DNA of 64,000 bases, taken from assembly GCF_013403865.1 (NCBI RefSeq), contig NZ_JABFDK010000001.1, forward strand, positions 1,178,001-1,242,000. Direction: 5' to 3'. Shown here piece after piece: positions 1 through 8,543 of this stretch. The stretch comes from Winogradskyella costae. Its GTDB lineage: Bacteria; Bacteroidota; Bacteroidia; Flavobacteriales; Flavobacteriaceae. Below the pieces are notes generated by a model. That model ran no database searches, was not told where the DNA came from, and saw nothing but the letters and a program-made list of their open reading frames with translations. Position numbers and translations under genes: made by a program. Numbering within the stretch: the stretch's first letter is position 1; every line of letters begins with the position of its first letter.

Positions 1-2504
1 ACATTAGAATATTCACTGATGCCACAAGCATTTATGCTTCTTACGCGCCAATAATAAATCGTATTGTAATTTAAACCTAAAACATCATAGGAGTTATTAA
101 ATGTAACTTCCTCTAGTATCATAGTACTAAAACTAGGGTCTAAAGCTATTTCTATTTCATATTCGGCAGCATTGACATCCTCTTGCCAAGTAAACGTTTC
201 ATTAACATCTACAGCTGTTGCATCACTATCTGGAAATTGAAGTATAGGAGGTACTATACTAGCGTCATAAACCTCAAGAGAAATTATAATATTCTTTTCT
301 GCTGTATCTGAAATTCCATTAATAGTTATGTCATAAGTTCCATTAGGGGCTACAGTTGTATTACTTATAGTAACTTGTATATCAGTATTATCAACTGACG
401 CAGAAAGTTGGCTAAAAGTAGCTGTTACACCAACCGGAAGATTTGATGCAGAAAAAATAGTCGTTTCATCAAATCCTAAAAAGGTATTATAAGTAAAATT
501 ATAAACAGCATCGTTTGGTTTACAAACCTCTATATTAGAATCCTCAAAGTTCATAACAAACTCTGAAGCTTGCACTTCAAAATTAGAACTATTTAAAGCA
601 TAGAAAATACTGTTTGCACCTCTAACCATAACTCTTGCCTCAGTGGTTGTAGGTACATTTGGAATATTTATAGTTTCAGAGCCATCATTTAAAATTCCTG
701 TTGCCAAGGTATATGGATATGTATAACCTCCATCAATTGACAAAAAAACATCAACTTCAGTAGCATTTACAGGAGCTACATCTGTATTAGCAACATCCCA
801 AGTAATGGTAGCATTTTCACCTACATTCCAAATTTCATTAGTTGATTGCGAGGTCACAACAAAAGGTCCTGCAGAATCTGTAACAGTTACCGTCATTTCA
901 TCAGAAGCGGTTTGTCCTACACTTGGGTTATTATCTCTTACCGTAAGGACAAAATCCATAGTTCTGCTTATGGATGGTAACATTTCCCATGTTGGGGTTA
1001 AATTACCATTGACCACGTCAGATAATTGTGGCATGTAACGATGAGGTGTTGCCACAGGAAGTTTTGAACGGAACATTGGTCCAAATTGCCGTGTTGGTTG
1101 AGGTGATGCTGAACTAAAAGGGTCTTCTGGATCATTTTCTTCCCAACAAAATGATACTTGATCTCCGTCAGTATCGCTCCCTGTACCTTCTAATATAAAT
1201 GCGGTTGATGCAGGAATCGTAAAATCATTACCTGCATCAACTATTGGTGCTGTATTAGTTAATCCAATAAGTTGTGCACAAGAACTGTCATTTATAGTCC
1301 ATTGAGCGACATCTCTAATATCTACATAATTAAAATAATCGTCTGGGTTATCTTGTACACTAGGGGAACAAATGCCAGCATATCCCATTATAGAACTACC
1401 ACTACCTGGCTCAACTTCTTGAAGTCCATTTGAACTTCTACAGTTAGCAGTACTTTGAACATGCCAACCACCATATTGATGCCCAAACTCATGACTAGCA
1501 ATTAAATTAAAATGATCTGAATTAGGACTGCTATGCACAGTATAAGCACTTCCCTTAGAGCCTGGTGTACACACACAGGCAATACAACCTGCATTTCCAT
1601 ATATAGAATCTCCATAAGCAAATAAATGGCCAACATCATAATTAGTATCTCCAATAATTGTGTCTATTGTATTTTGAATTATTCCATTATCAACAATATA
1701 AGGATCTGTAAAACTATCTAAAAATATGATGTCGTCATTATTAGCAATTAATTGCATAGTCACTCCAAAATCCCTTTCAAAAATACCGTTGATTCTTGTC
1801 AACGATTGGTTTATCGCGGCTATAACCTTTCCTTTTCGTTCTTCATCAGTTGTTTCAGAACCATCAAGATAAAATTGCGAATACTCTCCTGTAGTAGAAA
1901 TTGCGGCTCTGTAAAGTCTTAAATTACCATCATTTGCATTTTTATTTGCTAAACCAGATGCAGTAATGCCCCTTCTTGCAGATTCCATTGTAGAACATTC
2001 GAAATCAGAACTAGACTCATTTAAATCACTTCTTGAAAAAACTGCATAAACACTACTATTAAGGTCTAATAATTTTATAAGTGTTGTTGGCCTATCGAGA
2101 TTAAAAATTGAAGCTGATAATCCTAATGATGGTGAATAACTAATACGTGCAGTGGCTCCATTATTTAGACCTTTACCAATATATGATTTTATTTGAGGAT
2201 ATTTTGCTACTAATTCTGGGTGGAGATTTGAAGCTTCAAATAATTGATATTTGTTTAATTCTCCTTTTTCATTAGGTAAAGAAATTACTATTTGAGATCT
2301 TTCTTGTACCAAACGATCTGGTGCTTTTTTAAATACGTTTATAAGAGAAGCTGTATTTAAACGAAATTCGACATGTTCTAGCGGAATTTCAGATTTTGTA
2401 ATATTTGTCTGTTTTTTTGTGGTTTGATACCAATACGGATTTTGTGCACTTGTAGTTATAGAAAATACTATAAATACTAAAAAAGCGAAGTAGTTTTTTG
2501 TCAT
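1..2504 (-). CDS. Secreted reprolysin-like zinc metalloprotease, C-terminus beyond the left edge
   Basis: The reading frame opens with ATG at 2504 and stays open to the window edge, giving at least 834 residues. The first 20 or so residues form a signal peptide ending near TTSAQ. A long propeptide-like region follows, then the metzincin zinc site HEFGHQYGGWH with His338, Glu339, His342 and His348, and a Met-turn SIMGYAG with Met373. Downstream lie a PKD/cadherin-like segment (TAPIVDAGNDFTIPAS, DTDGDQVSFCWEE), further beta-sandwich repeats, and at the edge a fibronectin-III-like strand (IYYWRVRSINACG). In Flavobacteriaceae such proteins are usually exported by type IX secretion and carry a C-terminal sorting domain. 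That end is outside the window, so secretion by this route is inferred. The protein probably degrades extracellular protein. Family assignment is firm and substrate is unknown. Confidence 0.9.
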   Translation of the reverse strand, partial: MTKNYFAFLVFIVFSITTSAQNPYWYQTTKKQTNITKSEIPLEHVEFRLNTASLINVFKKAPDRLVQERSQIVISLPNEKGELNKYQLFEASNLHPELVAKYPQIKSYIGKGLNNGATARISYSPSLGLSASIFNLDRPTTLIKLLDLNSSVYAVFSRSDLNESSSDFECSTMESARRGITASGLANKNANDGNLRLYRAAISTTGEYSQFYLDGSETTDEERKGKVIAAINQSLTRINGIFERDFGVTMQLIANNDDIIFLDSFTDPYIVDNGIIQNTIDTIIGDTNYDVGHLFAYGDSIYGNAGCIACVCTPGSKGSAYTVHSSPNSDHFNLIASHEFGHQYGGWHVQSTANCRSSNGLQEVEPGSGSSIMGYAGICSPSVQDNPDDYFNYVDIRDVAQWTINDSSCAQLIGLTNTAPIVDAGNDFTIPASTAFILEGTGSDTDGDQVSFCWEENDPEDPFSSASPQPTRQFGPMFRSKLPVATPHRYMPQLSDVVNGNLTPTWEMLPSISRTMDFVLTVRDNNPSVGQTASDEMTVTVTDSAGPFVVTSQSTNEIWNVGENATITWDVANTDVAPVNATEVDVFLSIDGGYTYPYTLATGILNDGSETINIPNVPTTTEARVMVRGANSIFYALNSSNFEVQASEFVMNFEDSNIEVCKPNDAVYNFTYNTFLGFDETTIFSASNLPVGVTATFSQLSASVDNTDIQVTISNTTVAPNGTYDITINGISDTAEKNIIISLEVYDASIVPPILQFPDSDATAVDVNETFTWQEDVNAAEYEIEIALDPSFSTMILEEVTFNNSYDVLGLNYNTIYYWRVRSINACGISEYSN

Positions 2505-2813
2505 GAAAGTTAGAGAGATTAAAAAAAGGAGCGGTTTAGTTTTCACTCAAATATAATTTTTTTTGAAAACATATACTTTCAAAAACATTTTATTAGATGA
2601 AATATATTTATATACGAATAATATGTTTTATTTATTTACATTCTTTTTTTATTCTAAAACATTTAATATCAACACATTAAATAAAACTATTAGTATAATT
2701 AATAAGCAAAACTTAAAAAAGAAAAACTTACAGATAATAAAAATATTAATAAGCATTAAAATCCGCATAAAATAGATGTTGTTTTCTATTTTTGCTAAAT
2801 CGGATTTATATAA
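2505..2813. other. Intergenic region, divergent promoters
   Basis: This 309-base gap separates the divergent metalloprotease and rnpA genes. It is extremely AT-rich. A TATATTTG box faces the protease (2548-2555) and a TATTTTTG box at 2787-2794 faces rnpA, both matching the Bacteroidota -7 consensus. A 70-codon frame at 2563-2775 is Ile/Asn/Lys/Phe-rich and looks like chance. Confidence 0.5.
2548..2555 (-). promoter_or_regulatory. Probable -7 box for the metalloprotease gene
   Basis: The minus strand reads TATATTTG, an exact match to the Bacteroidota TAnnTTTG element, about 45 bases before the start codon. No clear TTG -33 element is visible at the usual distance, so this is a partial promoter match. 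Confidence 0.4.
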
Positions 2814-3224
2814 ATGAACTTCAACTATTCAAAAAAAGATAAACTTAAAAGTAAAAAGCTGATAGAGCAACTTTTTACCGAAGGCAAAGCTGTAACCGCT
2901 TACCCGCTTAGATTAGTGTATCTTAAAACTGAGTTTGAAGATGGTTCACAACTAAAAACAGGTGTTTCTGTAAGCAAGCGATTACATAAAACAGCGGTTT
3001 CTAGAAATCAAATTAAACGCTTACTTAGAGAGGCTTATAGACTCAATAAACCACTGTACTTTAACAATAGTTCAGTATCTTATGCGTTTATGATTTTATA
3101 CCTTAGTAAGGATGGAACAACTTTTGATAAACTAGATCATAGTATAAAATCACTGTTTAAAAAATTTTTAGTTAAAACTGAGCCATTCATAGAACAATCA
3201 GATGCTAATACCTCTGACAAATGA
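2814..3224 (+). CDS. rnpA: Ribonuclease P protein component
   Basis: This 136-residue basic protein is the protein subunit of RNase P, which helps the catalytic RNA remove 5' leaders from tRNA precursors. The family signature is visible at about residues 43-66: KTGVSVSKRLHKTAVSRNQI followed by KRLLREAYR, including the RNxxKR core that contacts RNA. Length is normal for the family. The gene lies 37 bases before an S41 protease gene on the same strand, so the two are probably co-transcribed. rpmH is not beside it, unlike in many bacteria. A TATTTTTG -7-like box lies about 20 bases upstream of the ATG. Confidence 0.95.
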   Translation: MNFNYSKKDKLKSKKLIEQLFTEGKAVTAYPLRLVYLKTEFEDGSQLKTGVSVSKRLHKTAVSRNQIKRLLREAYRLNKPLYFNNSSVSYAFMILYLSKDGTTFDKLDHSIKSLFKKFLVKTEPFIEQSDANTSDK

Positions 3225-3261
3225 AACCTGTTTGTTAACCATTTTATCTTTCAATTAACAC

Positions 3262-4896
3262 ATGAAAAATCTTCTGCATAAAAAAGTATTATTTCCTGTA
3301 TTAGCTGTGCTTATCTTTTTTGGCACTACAGCTTTTAAAAATGATTTTTTTGAAATTGCAAAACAAATAGAAATATTTACAACGCTTTTTAAAGAAATTA
3401 ACATGAATTATGTTGATGATACTAATCCAGGAGATCTTATGGATACGGCCATTAAGAGCATGTTAGACGATTTAGATCCTTACACTCAGTTCTATAACGA
3501 ACAAGACGTAGAAGCCTCTAGAATTAATAATGCAGGCGATTATACAGGTATTGGGGCTAAAGTGTTAACCTTACAAGATAAGTTAGTTATCGTTGAGCCT
3601 TACCAAAATTACGCAGCGGATAAAGCAGGTTTAAAAGCCGGAGATGAAATTATTCAGGTAGATAAGGTTACCGTTGCTGATTTTAAAGATGATGCAGCCA
3701 ACTTATTACAAGGTGCTGCAGGTACAGAAGTATCTGTAACATATAAAAGACAAGGGAAAACTAATACGGTAAAAATTATAAGAGAATCACTTGAAATTAA
3801 AGCCGTTCCGCATTATTCTATGGTCGATGAAAAAACGGGCTATGTGGTACTAAGAAAGTTTAATGATAAAGCGTCTTCTGAAACCATTAGTGCTATTAAA
3901 GCTTTAAAAAATCAAGGAGCTACACAGCTAATTTTAGATTTAAGAGGAAACCCAGGTGGTTTACTGCACGAAGCGGTTAACGTAACAAATATTTTTGTAC
4001 CGAAAGATCAATTGGTAGTAACAACTAAATCTAAAGTAAAAAAATATAATAAAACATATTATACTCAACGTGAAGCGATTGATACAGAAATTCCTTTAGT
4101 CGTTTTAATTGATGGTAAAAGTGCTTCGGCAAGTGAAATAGTTTCTGGTGCTTTACAAGACATGGATCGTGCTGTGGTTGTTGGTACACGCAGCTTTGGA
4201 AAAGGTTTAGTACAACGACCTAAACCGTTAACTTATGGCACGCAAATGAAGATTACGATTTCTAGATATTATACACCATCTGGACGTTGTATTCAGGCCT
4301 TAGATTACTGGAATCGGGATGAAAATGGTAAAGCGACAAGAACACAACAAGAAAATTATAATGCTTTTAAAACTAGAAATGGACGCGATGTATTCGATGG
4401 CGGTGGAGTAGAACCAGATATGGAAGTTGAGTTTTCTAAACATACTACGATTACCAAAGCCATATCCAACAAAAATCTAGTCTTCAATTTTGCTACAGAT
4501 TACTATTACGACAATAAAATAGAAGATTTAAAAGGCTTTTCATTGTCAGATTCAGATTTTAAAAAATTTAAAAACTACATAAAAGCTAGTGGTTTTAATT
4601 TTGAAACTAAAACTGAAACAGCTTTACACGATGCTTTAAGAATCGCTGAAGAAGAAGATTTAAGAGAGGTTATTAATTCAGAATACAACGATTTAACTCA
4701 GGCTTTACAAGCTTATAAATCTAATGCCATTGATGCCAATAAAACACAGTTAAAAGCGCTGCTTACAGACGAAATTATTAAGCGTTACTTTTATAGCGAA
4801 GGTTTATATACGTATTACACCGCTAATAATTCAGAAATAAAAAAAGGTTTAAGTATTCTTAATAATCCTTCGCAATACGCAAGTATTTTGAGATAG
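3262..4896 (+). CDS. S41 family C-terminal processing peptidase
   Basis: This 544-residue protein is a tail-specific protease of the CtpA/Prc family. A hydrophobic N-terminal segment (residues 8-25) is a signal peptide or anchor that places it in the periplasm. A PDZ domain lies at about 95-165 (GIGAKVLTLQDKLVIVEPY, AGLKAGDEI), followed by the catalytic core. The Ser-Lys dyad is visible as Ser289 in GKSASASEIVSGAL and Lys314 in RSFGKGLVQ, with the 25-residue spacing typical of the family. LDLRGNPGG at about 225-233 is the conserved substrate-cleft strand. A C-terminal helical region of about 150 residues follows. The protein likely trims or degrades envelope proteins. It follows rnpA closely and probably shares its transcript. 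Confidence 0.93.
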   Translation: MKNLLHKKVLFPVLAVLIFFGTTAFKNDFFEIAKQIEIFTTLFKEINMNYVDDTNPGDLMDTAIKSMLDDLDPYTQFYNEQDVEASRINNAGDYTGIGAKVLTLQDKLVIVEPYQNYAADKAGLKAGDEIIQVDKVTVADFKDDAANLLQGAAGTEVSVTYKRQGKTNTVKIIRESLEIKAVPHYSMVDEKTGYVVLRKFNDKASSETISAIKALKNQGATQLILDLRGNPGGLLHEAVNVTNIFVPKDQLVVTTKSKVKKYNKTYYTQREAIDTEIPLVVLIDGKSASASEIVSGALQDMDRAVVVGTRSFGKGLVQRPKPLTYGTQMKITISRYYTPSGRCIQALDYWNRDENGKATRTQQENYNAFKTRNGRDVFDGGGVEPDMEVEFSKHTTITKAISNKNLVFNFATDYYYDNKIEDLKGFSLSDSDFKKFKNYIKASGFNFETKTETALHDALRIAEEEDLREVINSEYNDLTQALQAYKSNAIDANKTQLKALLTDEIIKRYFYSEGLYTYYTANNSEIKKGLSILNNPSQYASILR

Positions 4897-4961
4897 CACA
4901 TAAATTATTTATATTTAACCACTTAAATTTTTTCTATTAGTTAGAAAACTATTGTAAAAAC

Positions 4962-5798
4962 ATGAAACCCCTAATTATCTTTTTATGCCTATGTTTTCAG
5001 CTCTCCTTTTCTCAAAAGGAATTGAAGCACGAAGTCTATTTTGAAACTGATCAGCATGATATACCTGAAACAGAGCATAGTAGGTTATTACTATTTTTAT
5101 CAAAAATTGAAGATATCGATATAGATAAAGTCACTATTTATGGTTTTACAGATGATAGAGGTAGTGATAATTATAATTTAACCCTATCTCAAAATCGTGC
5201 AGATGCCATCAAAGAAGTGTTTTCTAATAATGAATTTGACGAGTCAAAAATGACAAATGTTGATGGAAAAGGTAAAATTTTAGTCAATATTATAAAAGAA
5301 AATGACCTTAATAAAATACGTGGCTTAAACCGTAAAGTTGAGATTATCGTCACACCTGTTTTTCCTCCAAAACCTGTTGAGGAAAAACCCATAGTAAACA
5401 AAACTGAAGATTTATTAAAAGGAGATTTAAAAGAAGGTGATAAAATTTTACTAGACAACTTATTATTTAGAACAGGTTATAGCTATTTAACAAAAGAATC
5501 TAAAGTTGTACTCGATAGAATCGCAGAAATTTTAGTAGAACGTACTAATGTGTATTTTACTATAGAAGGCCATGTATGTTGTACGCAAGGTGAAAGAGAT
5601 GCTATTGATCGTAAGACTAAAAAACGAAATCTATCAGTGGCTAGAGCAAAATATATCTATGATTATTTAGTAGATAAAGGTGTTAAGCATTACCGTATGA
5701 AATTTGCCGGTATGCGAAGAAAACAACCCCTTGGAGGCGAACCTCAATTAGATAGACGGGTCGAAATTTTAGTGACGCGTATTTATGAAAAGAAATAA
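4962..5798 (+). CDS. OmpA-family protein with two peptidoglycan-binding domains
   Basis: This 278-residue protein begins with a signal peptide (residues 1-18, ending CLCFQLSFSQ). Two OmpA-C-like domains follow. The first, about residues 24-135, carries VYFETDQHDIPE, a GFTDDRGSDNYN turn and SQNRADAIKEVF. The second, about 160-275, carries LFRTGYSYLTKESKVVLDRI, IEGHVCCTQGERDAID and SVARAKYIYDYL. OmpA-C domains bind diaminopimelate in peptidoglycan through Asp and Arg residues, so a periplasmic wall-binding role is inferred. No beta-barrel is present. The stop codon directly abuts that of the convergent GNAT gene, with no gap. Confidence 0.8.
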   Translation: MKPLIIFLCLCFQLSFSQKELKHEVYFETDQHDIPETEHSRLLLFLSKIEDIDIDKVTIYGFTDDRGSDNYNLTLSQNRADAIKEVFSNNEFDESKMTNVDGKGKILVNIIKENDLNKIRGLNRKVEIIVTPVFPPKPVEEKPIVNKTEDLLKGDLKEGDKILLDNLLFRTGYSYLTKESKVVLDRIAEILVERTNVYFTIEGHVCCTQGERDAIDRKTKKRNLSVARAKYIYDYLVDKGVKHYRMKFAGMRRKQPLGGEPQLDRRVEILVTRIYEKK

Positions 5799-6242
5799 TT
5801 AAGATTTAATCATATTTATATGTGGAATACCATCTTCTAGGTACTCTTCCCCAACTTCTTTAAATTCTAAGTTATTATAAAATAGTTTTAAATACATTTG
5901 AGCAGAAATTCTAATAGTGGTTTCATTATAATGTTTTCTAATGGCATCAATTGAAGCTTTCATAATAGCGTAACCATATTTAAATTTTCGTACTTTCTCT
6001 TGTACCACAACCCTACCAATACTAGATTCTTCGAAATAACAGCCTGGTTTAAAAACGCGTGTATAAGCTACTAAGACCTCATTTTCATAGCCTAAAATAT
6101 GAAGTGCTTTTTGATCCTTTCCATCTATATCTTGGTACACGCAATTTTGTTCAACTACAAACACTTCACTTCGTAATTGAAGTACATTATAAAGTTCTTG
6201 CGTAGTTAATTCTTCGAATTTTTTTGTAATTATATTTAGCAT
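5799..6242 (-). CDS. GNAT N-acetyltransferase, ElaA-like
   Basis: This 147-residue protein resembles ElaA of the GNAT superfamily. The N-terminal LRSEVFVVEQNCVYQDIDGK segment is characteristic of ElaA. The acetyl-CoA site is expected at about residues 74-100, where IGRVVVQEKVRKFKYGYAIM resembles the R/Q-x-x-G-x-G/A loop in degenerate form. The protein probably transfers an acetyl group to a small molecule or peptide, and the substrate is unknown. Its ATG overlaps the stop of the upstream cation exporter by one base (TAATG), so translation is likely coupled to it. Confidence 0.82.
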   Translation of the reverse strand: MLNIITKKFEELTTQELYNVLQLRSEVFVVEQNCVYQDIDGKDQKALHILGYENEVLVAYTRVFKPGCYFEESSIGRVVVQEKVRKFKYGYAIMKASIDAIRKHYNETTIRISAQMYLKLFYNNLEFKEVGEEYLEDGIPHINMIKS

Positions 6243-7153
6243 TAATCTTGTACAATGACCTCTTTAGGATCTTCTTTATTAAACTCCGGTTGAATGGTGA
6301 CATGGTTGATATTAAATTTGTCATGTAAGACCATTTCAATATTTAACAGCAACGCATTAAAATCCGTTGTAGAAATATCTTCTGTTAAGTCTAAATGCGC
6401 TTCTAAATGTAGCTCGTCGTCACTTAAATTCCATATATGAACATGATGTAGTTTACTAACTTTAGGTAGTTTATTAACAGTTCTAACCACATCTTTTATA
6501 TTAATAGTATCTGGTGTAAATAGCATTAACATTTTAGTAGATGTTTTTAATAAATCGTAGCCCACCCATATTAAATATAAGGCTATTAATAAAGTCAATA
6601 AACTATCTACCCAAAATAATTGATAGTATTTCATTAATAAGCCACCAATTAGTACCGCCACACTAGCCAACATATCTGTGAGCAGATGTAAATAGGCAGA
6701 CCGCATATTAATATTATTTTTAGAATCTTTTCTTAATAATAAAACACTTAAACCATTTCCTATAATGGCCACCATAGCCAACCAAATTACTAAACGCGAT
6801 TCTATTTCTTGTGGATTATTAAAACGTTTTACAGCTTCAAAAATTAGGATAATAGCGACTATTATTAAAGTACTTGCATTAACAAAAGCTGCTAAAATTT
6901 CGGCACGTTTATATCCAAAAGTTCTATTAATAGAAGCTTTTTGCTTTGTTAAACGTGCTGCAACATAACTAACGATTAGAGAAACAACATCGCTAAAATT
7001 GTGCAGAGCATCACTAAGTAATGATAAACTTCCTGAAACGAGCCCACCAATAACCTGAGCTACGGTAATACCAATATTTAATATTATTGATATTAATAGT
7101 TTTTTACCTCGTAAATCTTTAGGACTATGAGAATGGTTATGATGGTGATTCAT
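6242..7153 (-). CDS. Cation diffusion facilitator family metal exporter (CzcD/ZitB-like)
   Basis: This 303-residue inner-membrane protein exports divalent metals such as zinc, probably by proton antiport. The N-terminus is His-rich (MNHHHNHSHS), a feature of metal-binding CDF proteins. Six membrane helices span about residues 18-205. The helix II metal site is SLLSDALHNFSDV (about 44-56), and a matching HLLTDMLASV is in helix V. A cytoplasmic C-terminal domain (about 210-290) contains the HHVHIWNLSDDELHLEAHL strand pattern that dimerises and binds metal. The gene ends in a TAATG overlap with the GNAT gene and lies 23 bases after rpiB, which suggests an rpiB-CDF-GNAT operon. Metal specificity cannot be read with certainty. 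Confidence 0.92.
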   Translation of the reverse strand: MNHHHNHSHSPKDLRGKKLLISIILNIGITVAQVIGGLVSGSLSLLSDALHNFSDVVSLIVSYVAARLTKQKASINRTFGYKRAEILAAFVNASTLIIVAIILIFEAVKRFNNPQEIESRLVIWLAMVAIIGNGLSVLLLRKDSKNNINMRSAYLHLLTDMLASVAVLIGGLLMKYYQLFWVDSLLTLLIALYLIWVGYDLLKTSTKMLMLFTPDTINIKDVVRTVNKLPKVSKLHHVHIWNLSDDELHLEAHLDLTEDISTTDFNALLLNIEMVLHDKFNINHVTIQPEFNKEDPKEVIVQD

Positions 7154-7176
7154 TTGATATCAATTTAGAATTGACA

Positions 7177-7611
7177 TTAACACGATGCCGGAATCTTATC
7201 CACACGATTTTGATGACGACCACCTTCAAACTTAGTTTCTAAGAACGTATCTACCATTTTAATAGCTTGTGGAATCGATGTAAAACGCGCTGGAATACAT
7301 ATAATATTAGCATTGTTATGCAGACGTGTTAATTCAGTAATCTCACTCGTCCAACACACACCTGCTCTAACGTGTTGGTATTTATTAGCGGTCATAGCAA
7401 CACCATTAGCACTGCCACAAATTAGAATACCAAAATCTACTTTTTTGGCTTCTACATCTTTAGCAACTGGATGTACAAAATCTGGATAATCAACACTATC
7501 TAAACTGTCCGTTCCATAATTAGTAACAGTATAACCTTTAGCTTCTAAATGTTTTACAATGGCAGATTTGTAATCTGGTCCTGCGTGATCGTTTCCTATT
7601 GAAATAGTCAT
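7177..7611 (-). CDS. rpiB: Ribose-5-phosphate isomerase B
   Basis: This 144-residue enzyme interconverts ribose 5-phosphate and ribulose 5-phosphate in the pentose phosphate pathway. The RpiB/LacAB fold is recognised by GNDHAG at residues 6-11, the Cys65 loop LICGSANGVAMTANK, and the C-terminal GGRHQNRVDKI phosphate-binding segment. The Cys loop differs from the enterobacterial GTGIGMSIAANK form, but the catalytic cysteine is kept. Length is typical. The gene is divergent from rnr across a long AT-rich gap and heads a short minus-strand operon. A TAACTTTG -7 box lies just upstream. Confidence 0.95.
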   Translation of the reverse strand: MTISIGNDHAGPDYKSAIVKHLEAKGYTVTNYGTDSLDSVDYPDFVHPVAKDVEAKKVDFGILICGSANGVAMTANKYQHVRAGVCWTSEITELTRLHNNANIICIPARFTSIPQAIKMVDTFLETKFEGGRHQNRVDKIPASC

Positions 7612-7638
7612 AATAAATTGTCTTTACTTATTAGACAT

Positions 7639-7646
7639 CAAAGTTA
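7639..7646 (-). promoter_or_regulatory. Probable -7 box of the rpiB promoter
   Basis: The minus strand reads TAACTTTG, an exact TAnnTTTG match, 27 bases before the rpiB start. The triplet 19 bases further upstream reads ATG rather than TTG, so the -33 element matches only in part. Confidence 0.45.
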
Positions 7647-7936
7647 ATAATTGCTTACAACTAAGCATAACTAATAAGCGCTTACTTATCCATTAGTTTT
7701 AAGTTTGAAAATCAATTTATAGATTGAGTTTATTATCACTGTTGATAACTCTGAATAAAATGATCAGTAATTGTTAATATCTGTTTACAACTACTGAAAA
7801 CAAAAATTAGGATTATTCAGTTATTTTTCCAAACCAAAATTAGAAGTTATAAACCTAATTAGTTAACCATTTTTTTAAAATAAGTTATCAAACTAAAAAG
7901 TTATGAAATGAACAGTATTTTTAAAAATACATGTTA

Positions 7937-7975
7937 GTTAATAATATTAACAATCGTTATTAACAGTTGTTAATA
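7937..7975. repeat. Paired inverted repeats built on TGTTAATA
   Basis: Two adjacent palindromes share the same half-site. The first has 7-base arms around one base at 7937-7951. The second has 8-base arms around two bases at 7958-7975. The symmetry and shared half-site are typical of dimeric regulators or initiator binding, but the binding protein is unknown. Confidence 0.55.
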
Positions 7976-8456
7976 GCTTTTTAATTTAGCTTAAAAATGA
8001 AGCCTTTAGATGTAAAATTAATGTTAACTAAAATGTTGTAAAATGTAAACTACGATTAATCAAAATAAAACTTCAAAAAGTTATAGTCACTATTAACATA
8101 CTATAATAACCACTATTTATTTTTTTAAATTTTAAAAGAAAACTGATTATATGTATATATATGTTCATAACTGTATTTTTTTTTAAATTTAAGTTTTATG
8201 AATTTGATTATTAAAATAACGTCAAGTAGAACTTATAAGATAATATAGGCTACTTATAACAGAATATGGGGTAGGTTATTTTAAGGAAGTTTATTAAATG
8301 GTACTAATATATGTTTGTACTTTTATGTATAGCGCAGTAGTGTTTAATACGTATTTAGTATTAATTTAACCTTAAAGAAACACCATTAAAAAATTAAAAC
8401 GTAACTTTGTGCCAAACTTAATAACCTCTCTTCGCTAAAGTTAAGTTTTAAATAAG

Positions 8457-8517
8457 TTGTTATTCTTAGACTTATTGCAGAATCTAAAGGATTTGCTAAG
8501 CTTATTTAGAATAACAA
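8457..8517 (+). promoter_or_regulatory. Structured 5' leader of rnr
   Basis: TTGTTATTCT at 8457-8466 is fully complementary to AGAATAACAA at 8508-8517. They would enclose a 41-base loop that can itself form a small TAGA/TCTA hairpin. The element ends 26 bases before the rnr start, where it could affect mRNA stability or translation. Confidence 0.35.
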
Positions 8518-8543
8518 ATAGATAAATAGATTACAATTAATAC

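Larger units (their letters stand above)
7612..8543. other. Long AT-rich gap with clustered TGTTAATA motifs
   Basis: This 932-base region between divergent rpiB and rnr holds no convincing reading frame. Its left half carries five exact copies of TGTTAATA or its complement: 7772-7779, 7945-7952, 7958-7965, 7968-7975 and 8091-8098. Two form inverted repeats: GTTAATAATATTAAC at 7937-7951 and TATTAACA-GT-TGTTAATA at 7958-7975. The right half contains a TAACTTTG -7-like box at 8402-8409 and an rnr leader with a long-range stem at 8457-8517. The pattern suggests a protein-binding array: a replication origin, or an operator for rpiB or rnr. Confidence 0.5.

Noticed and set aside
805..1038. Plus-strand frame inside the metalloprotease gene
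   Set aside because: It is antisense to a long conserved coding frame with clear domain motifs.
2563..2775. A 70-codon plus-strand frame between the protease and rnpA
   Set aside because: Its composition is Ile, Asn, Lys and Phe only, as expected from AT-rich noncoding DNA, and it overlaps promoter boxes of both neighbours.
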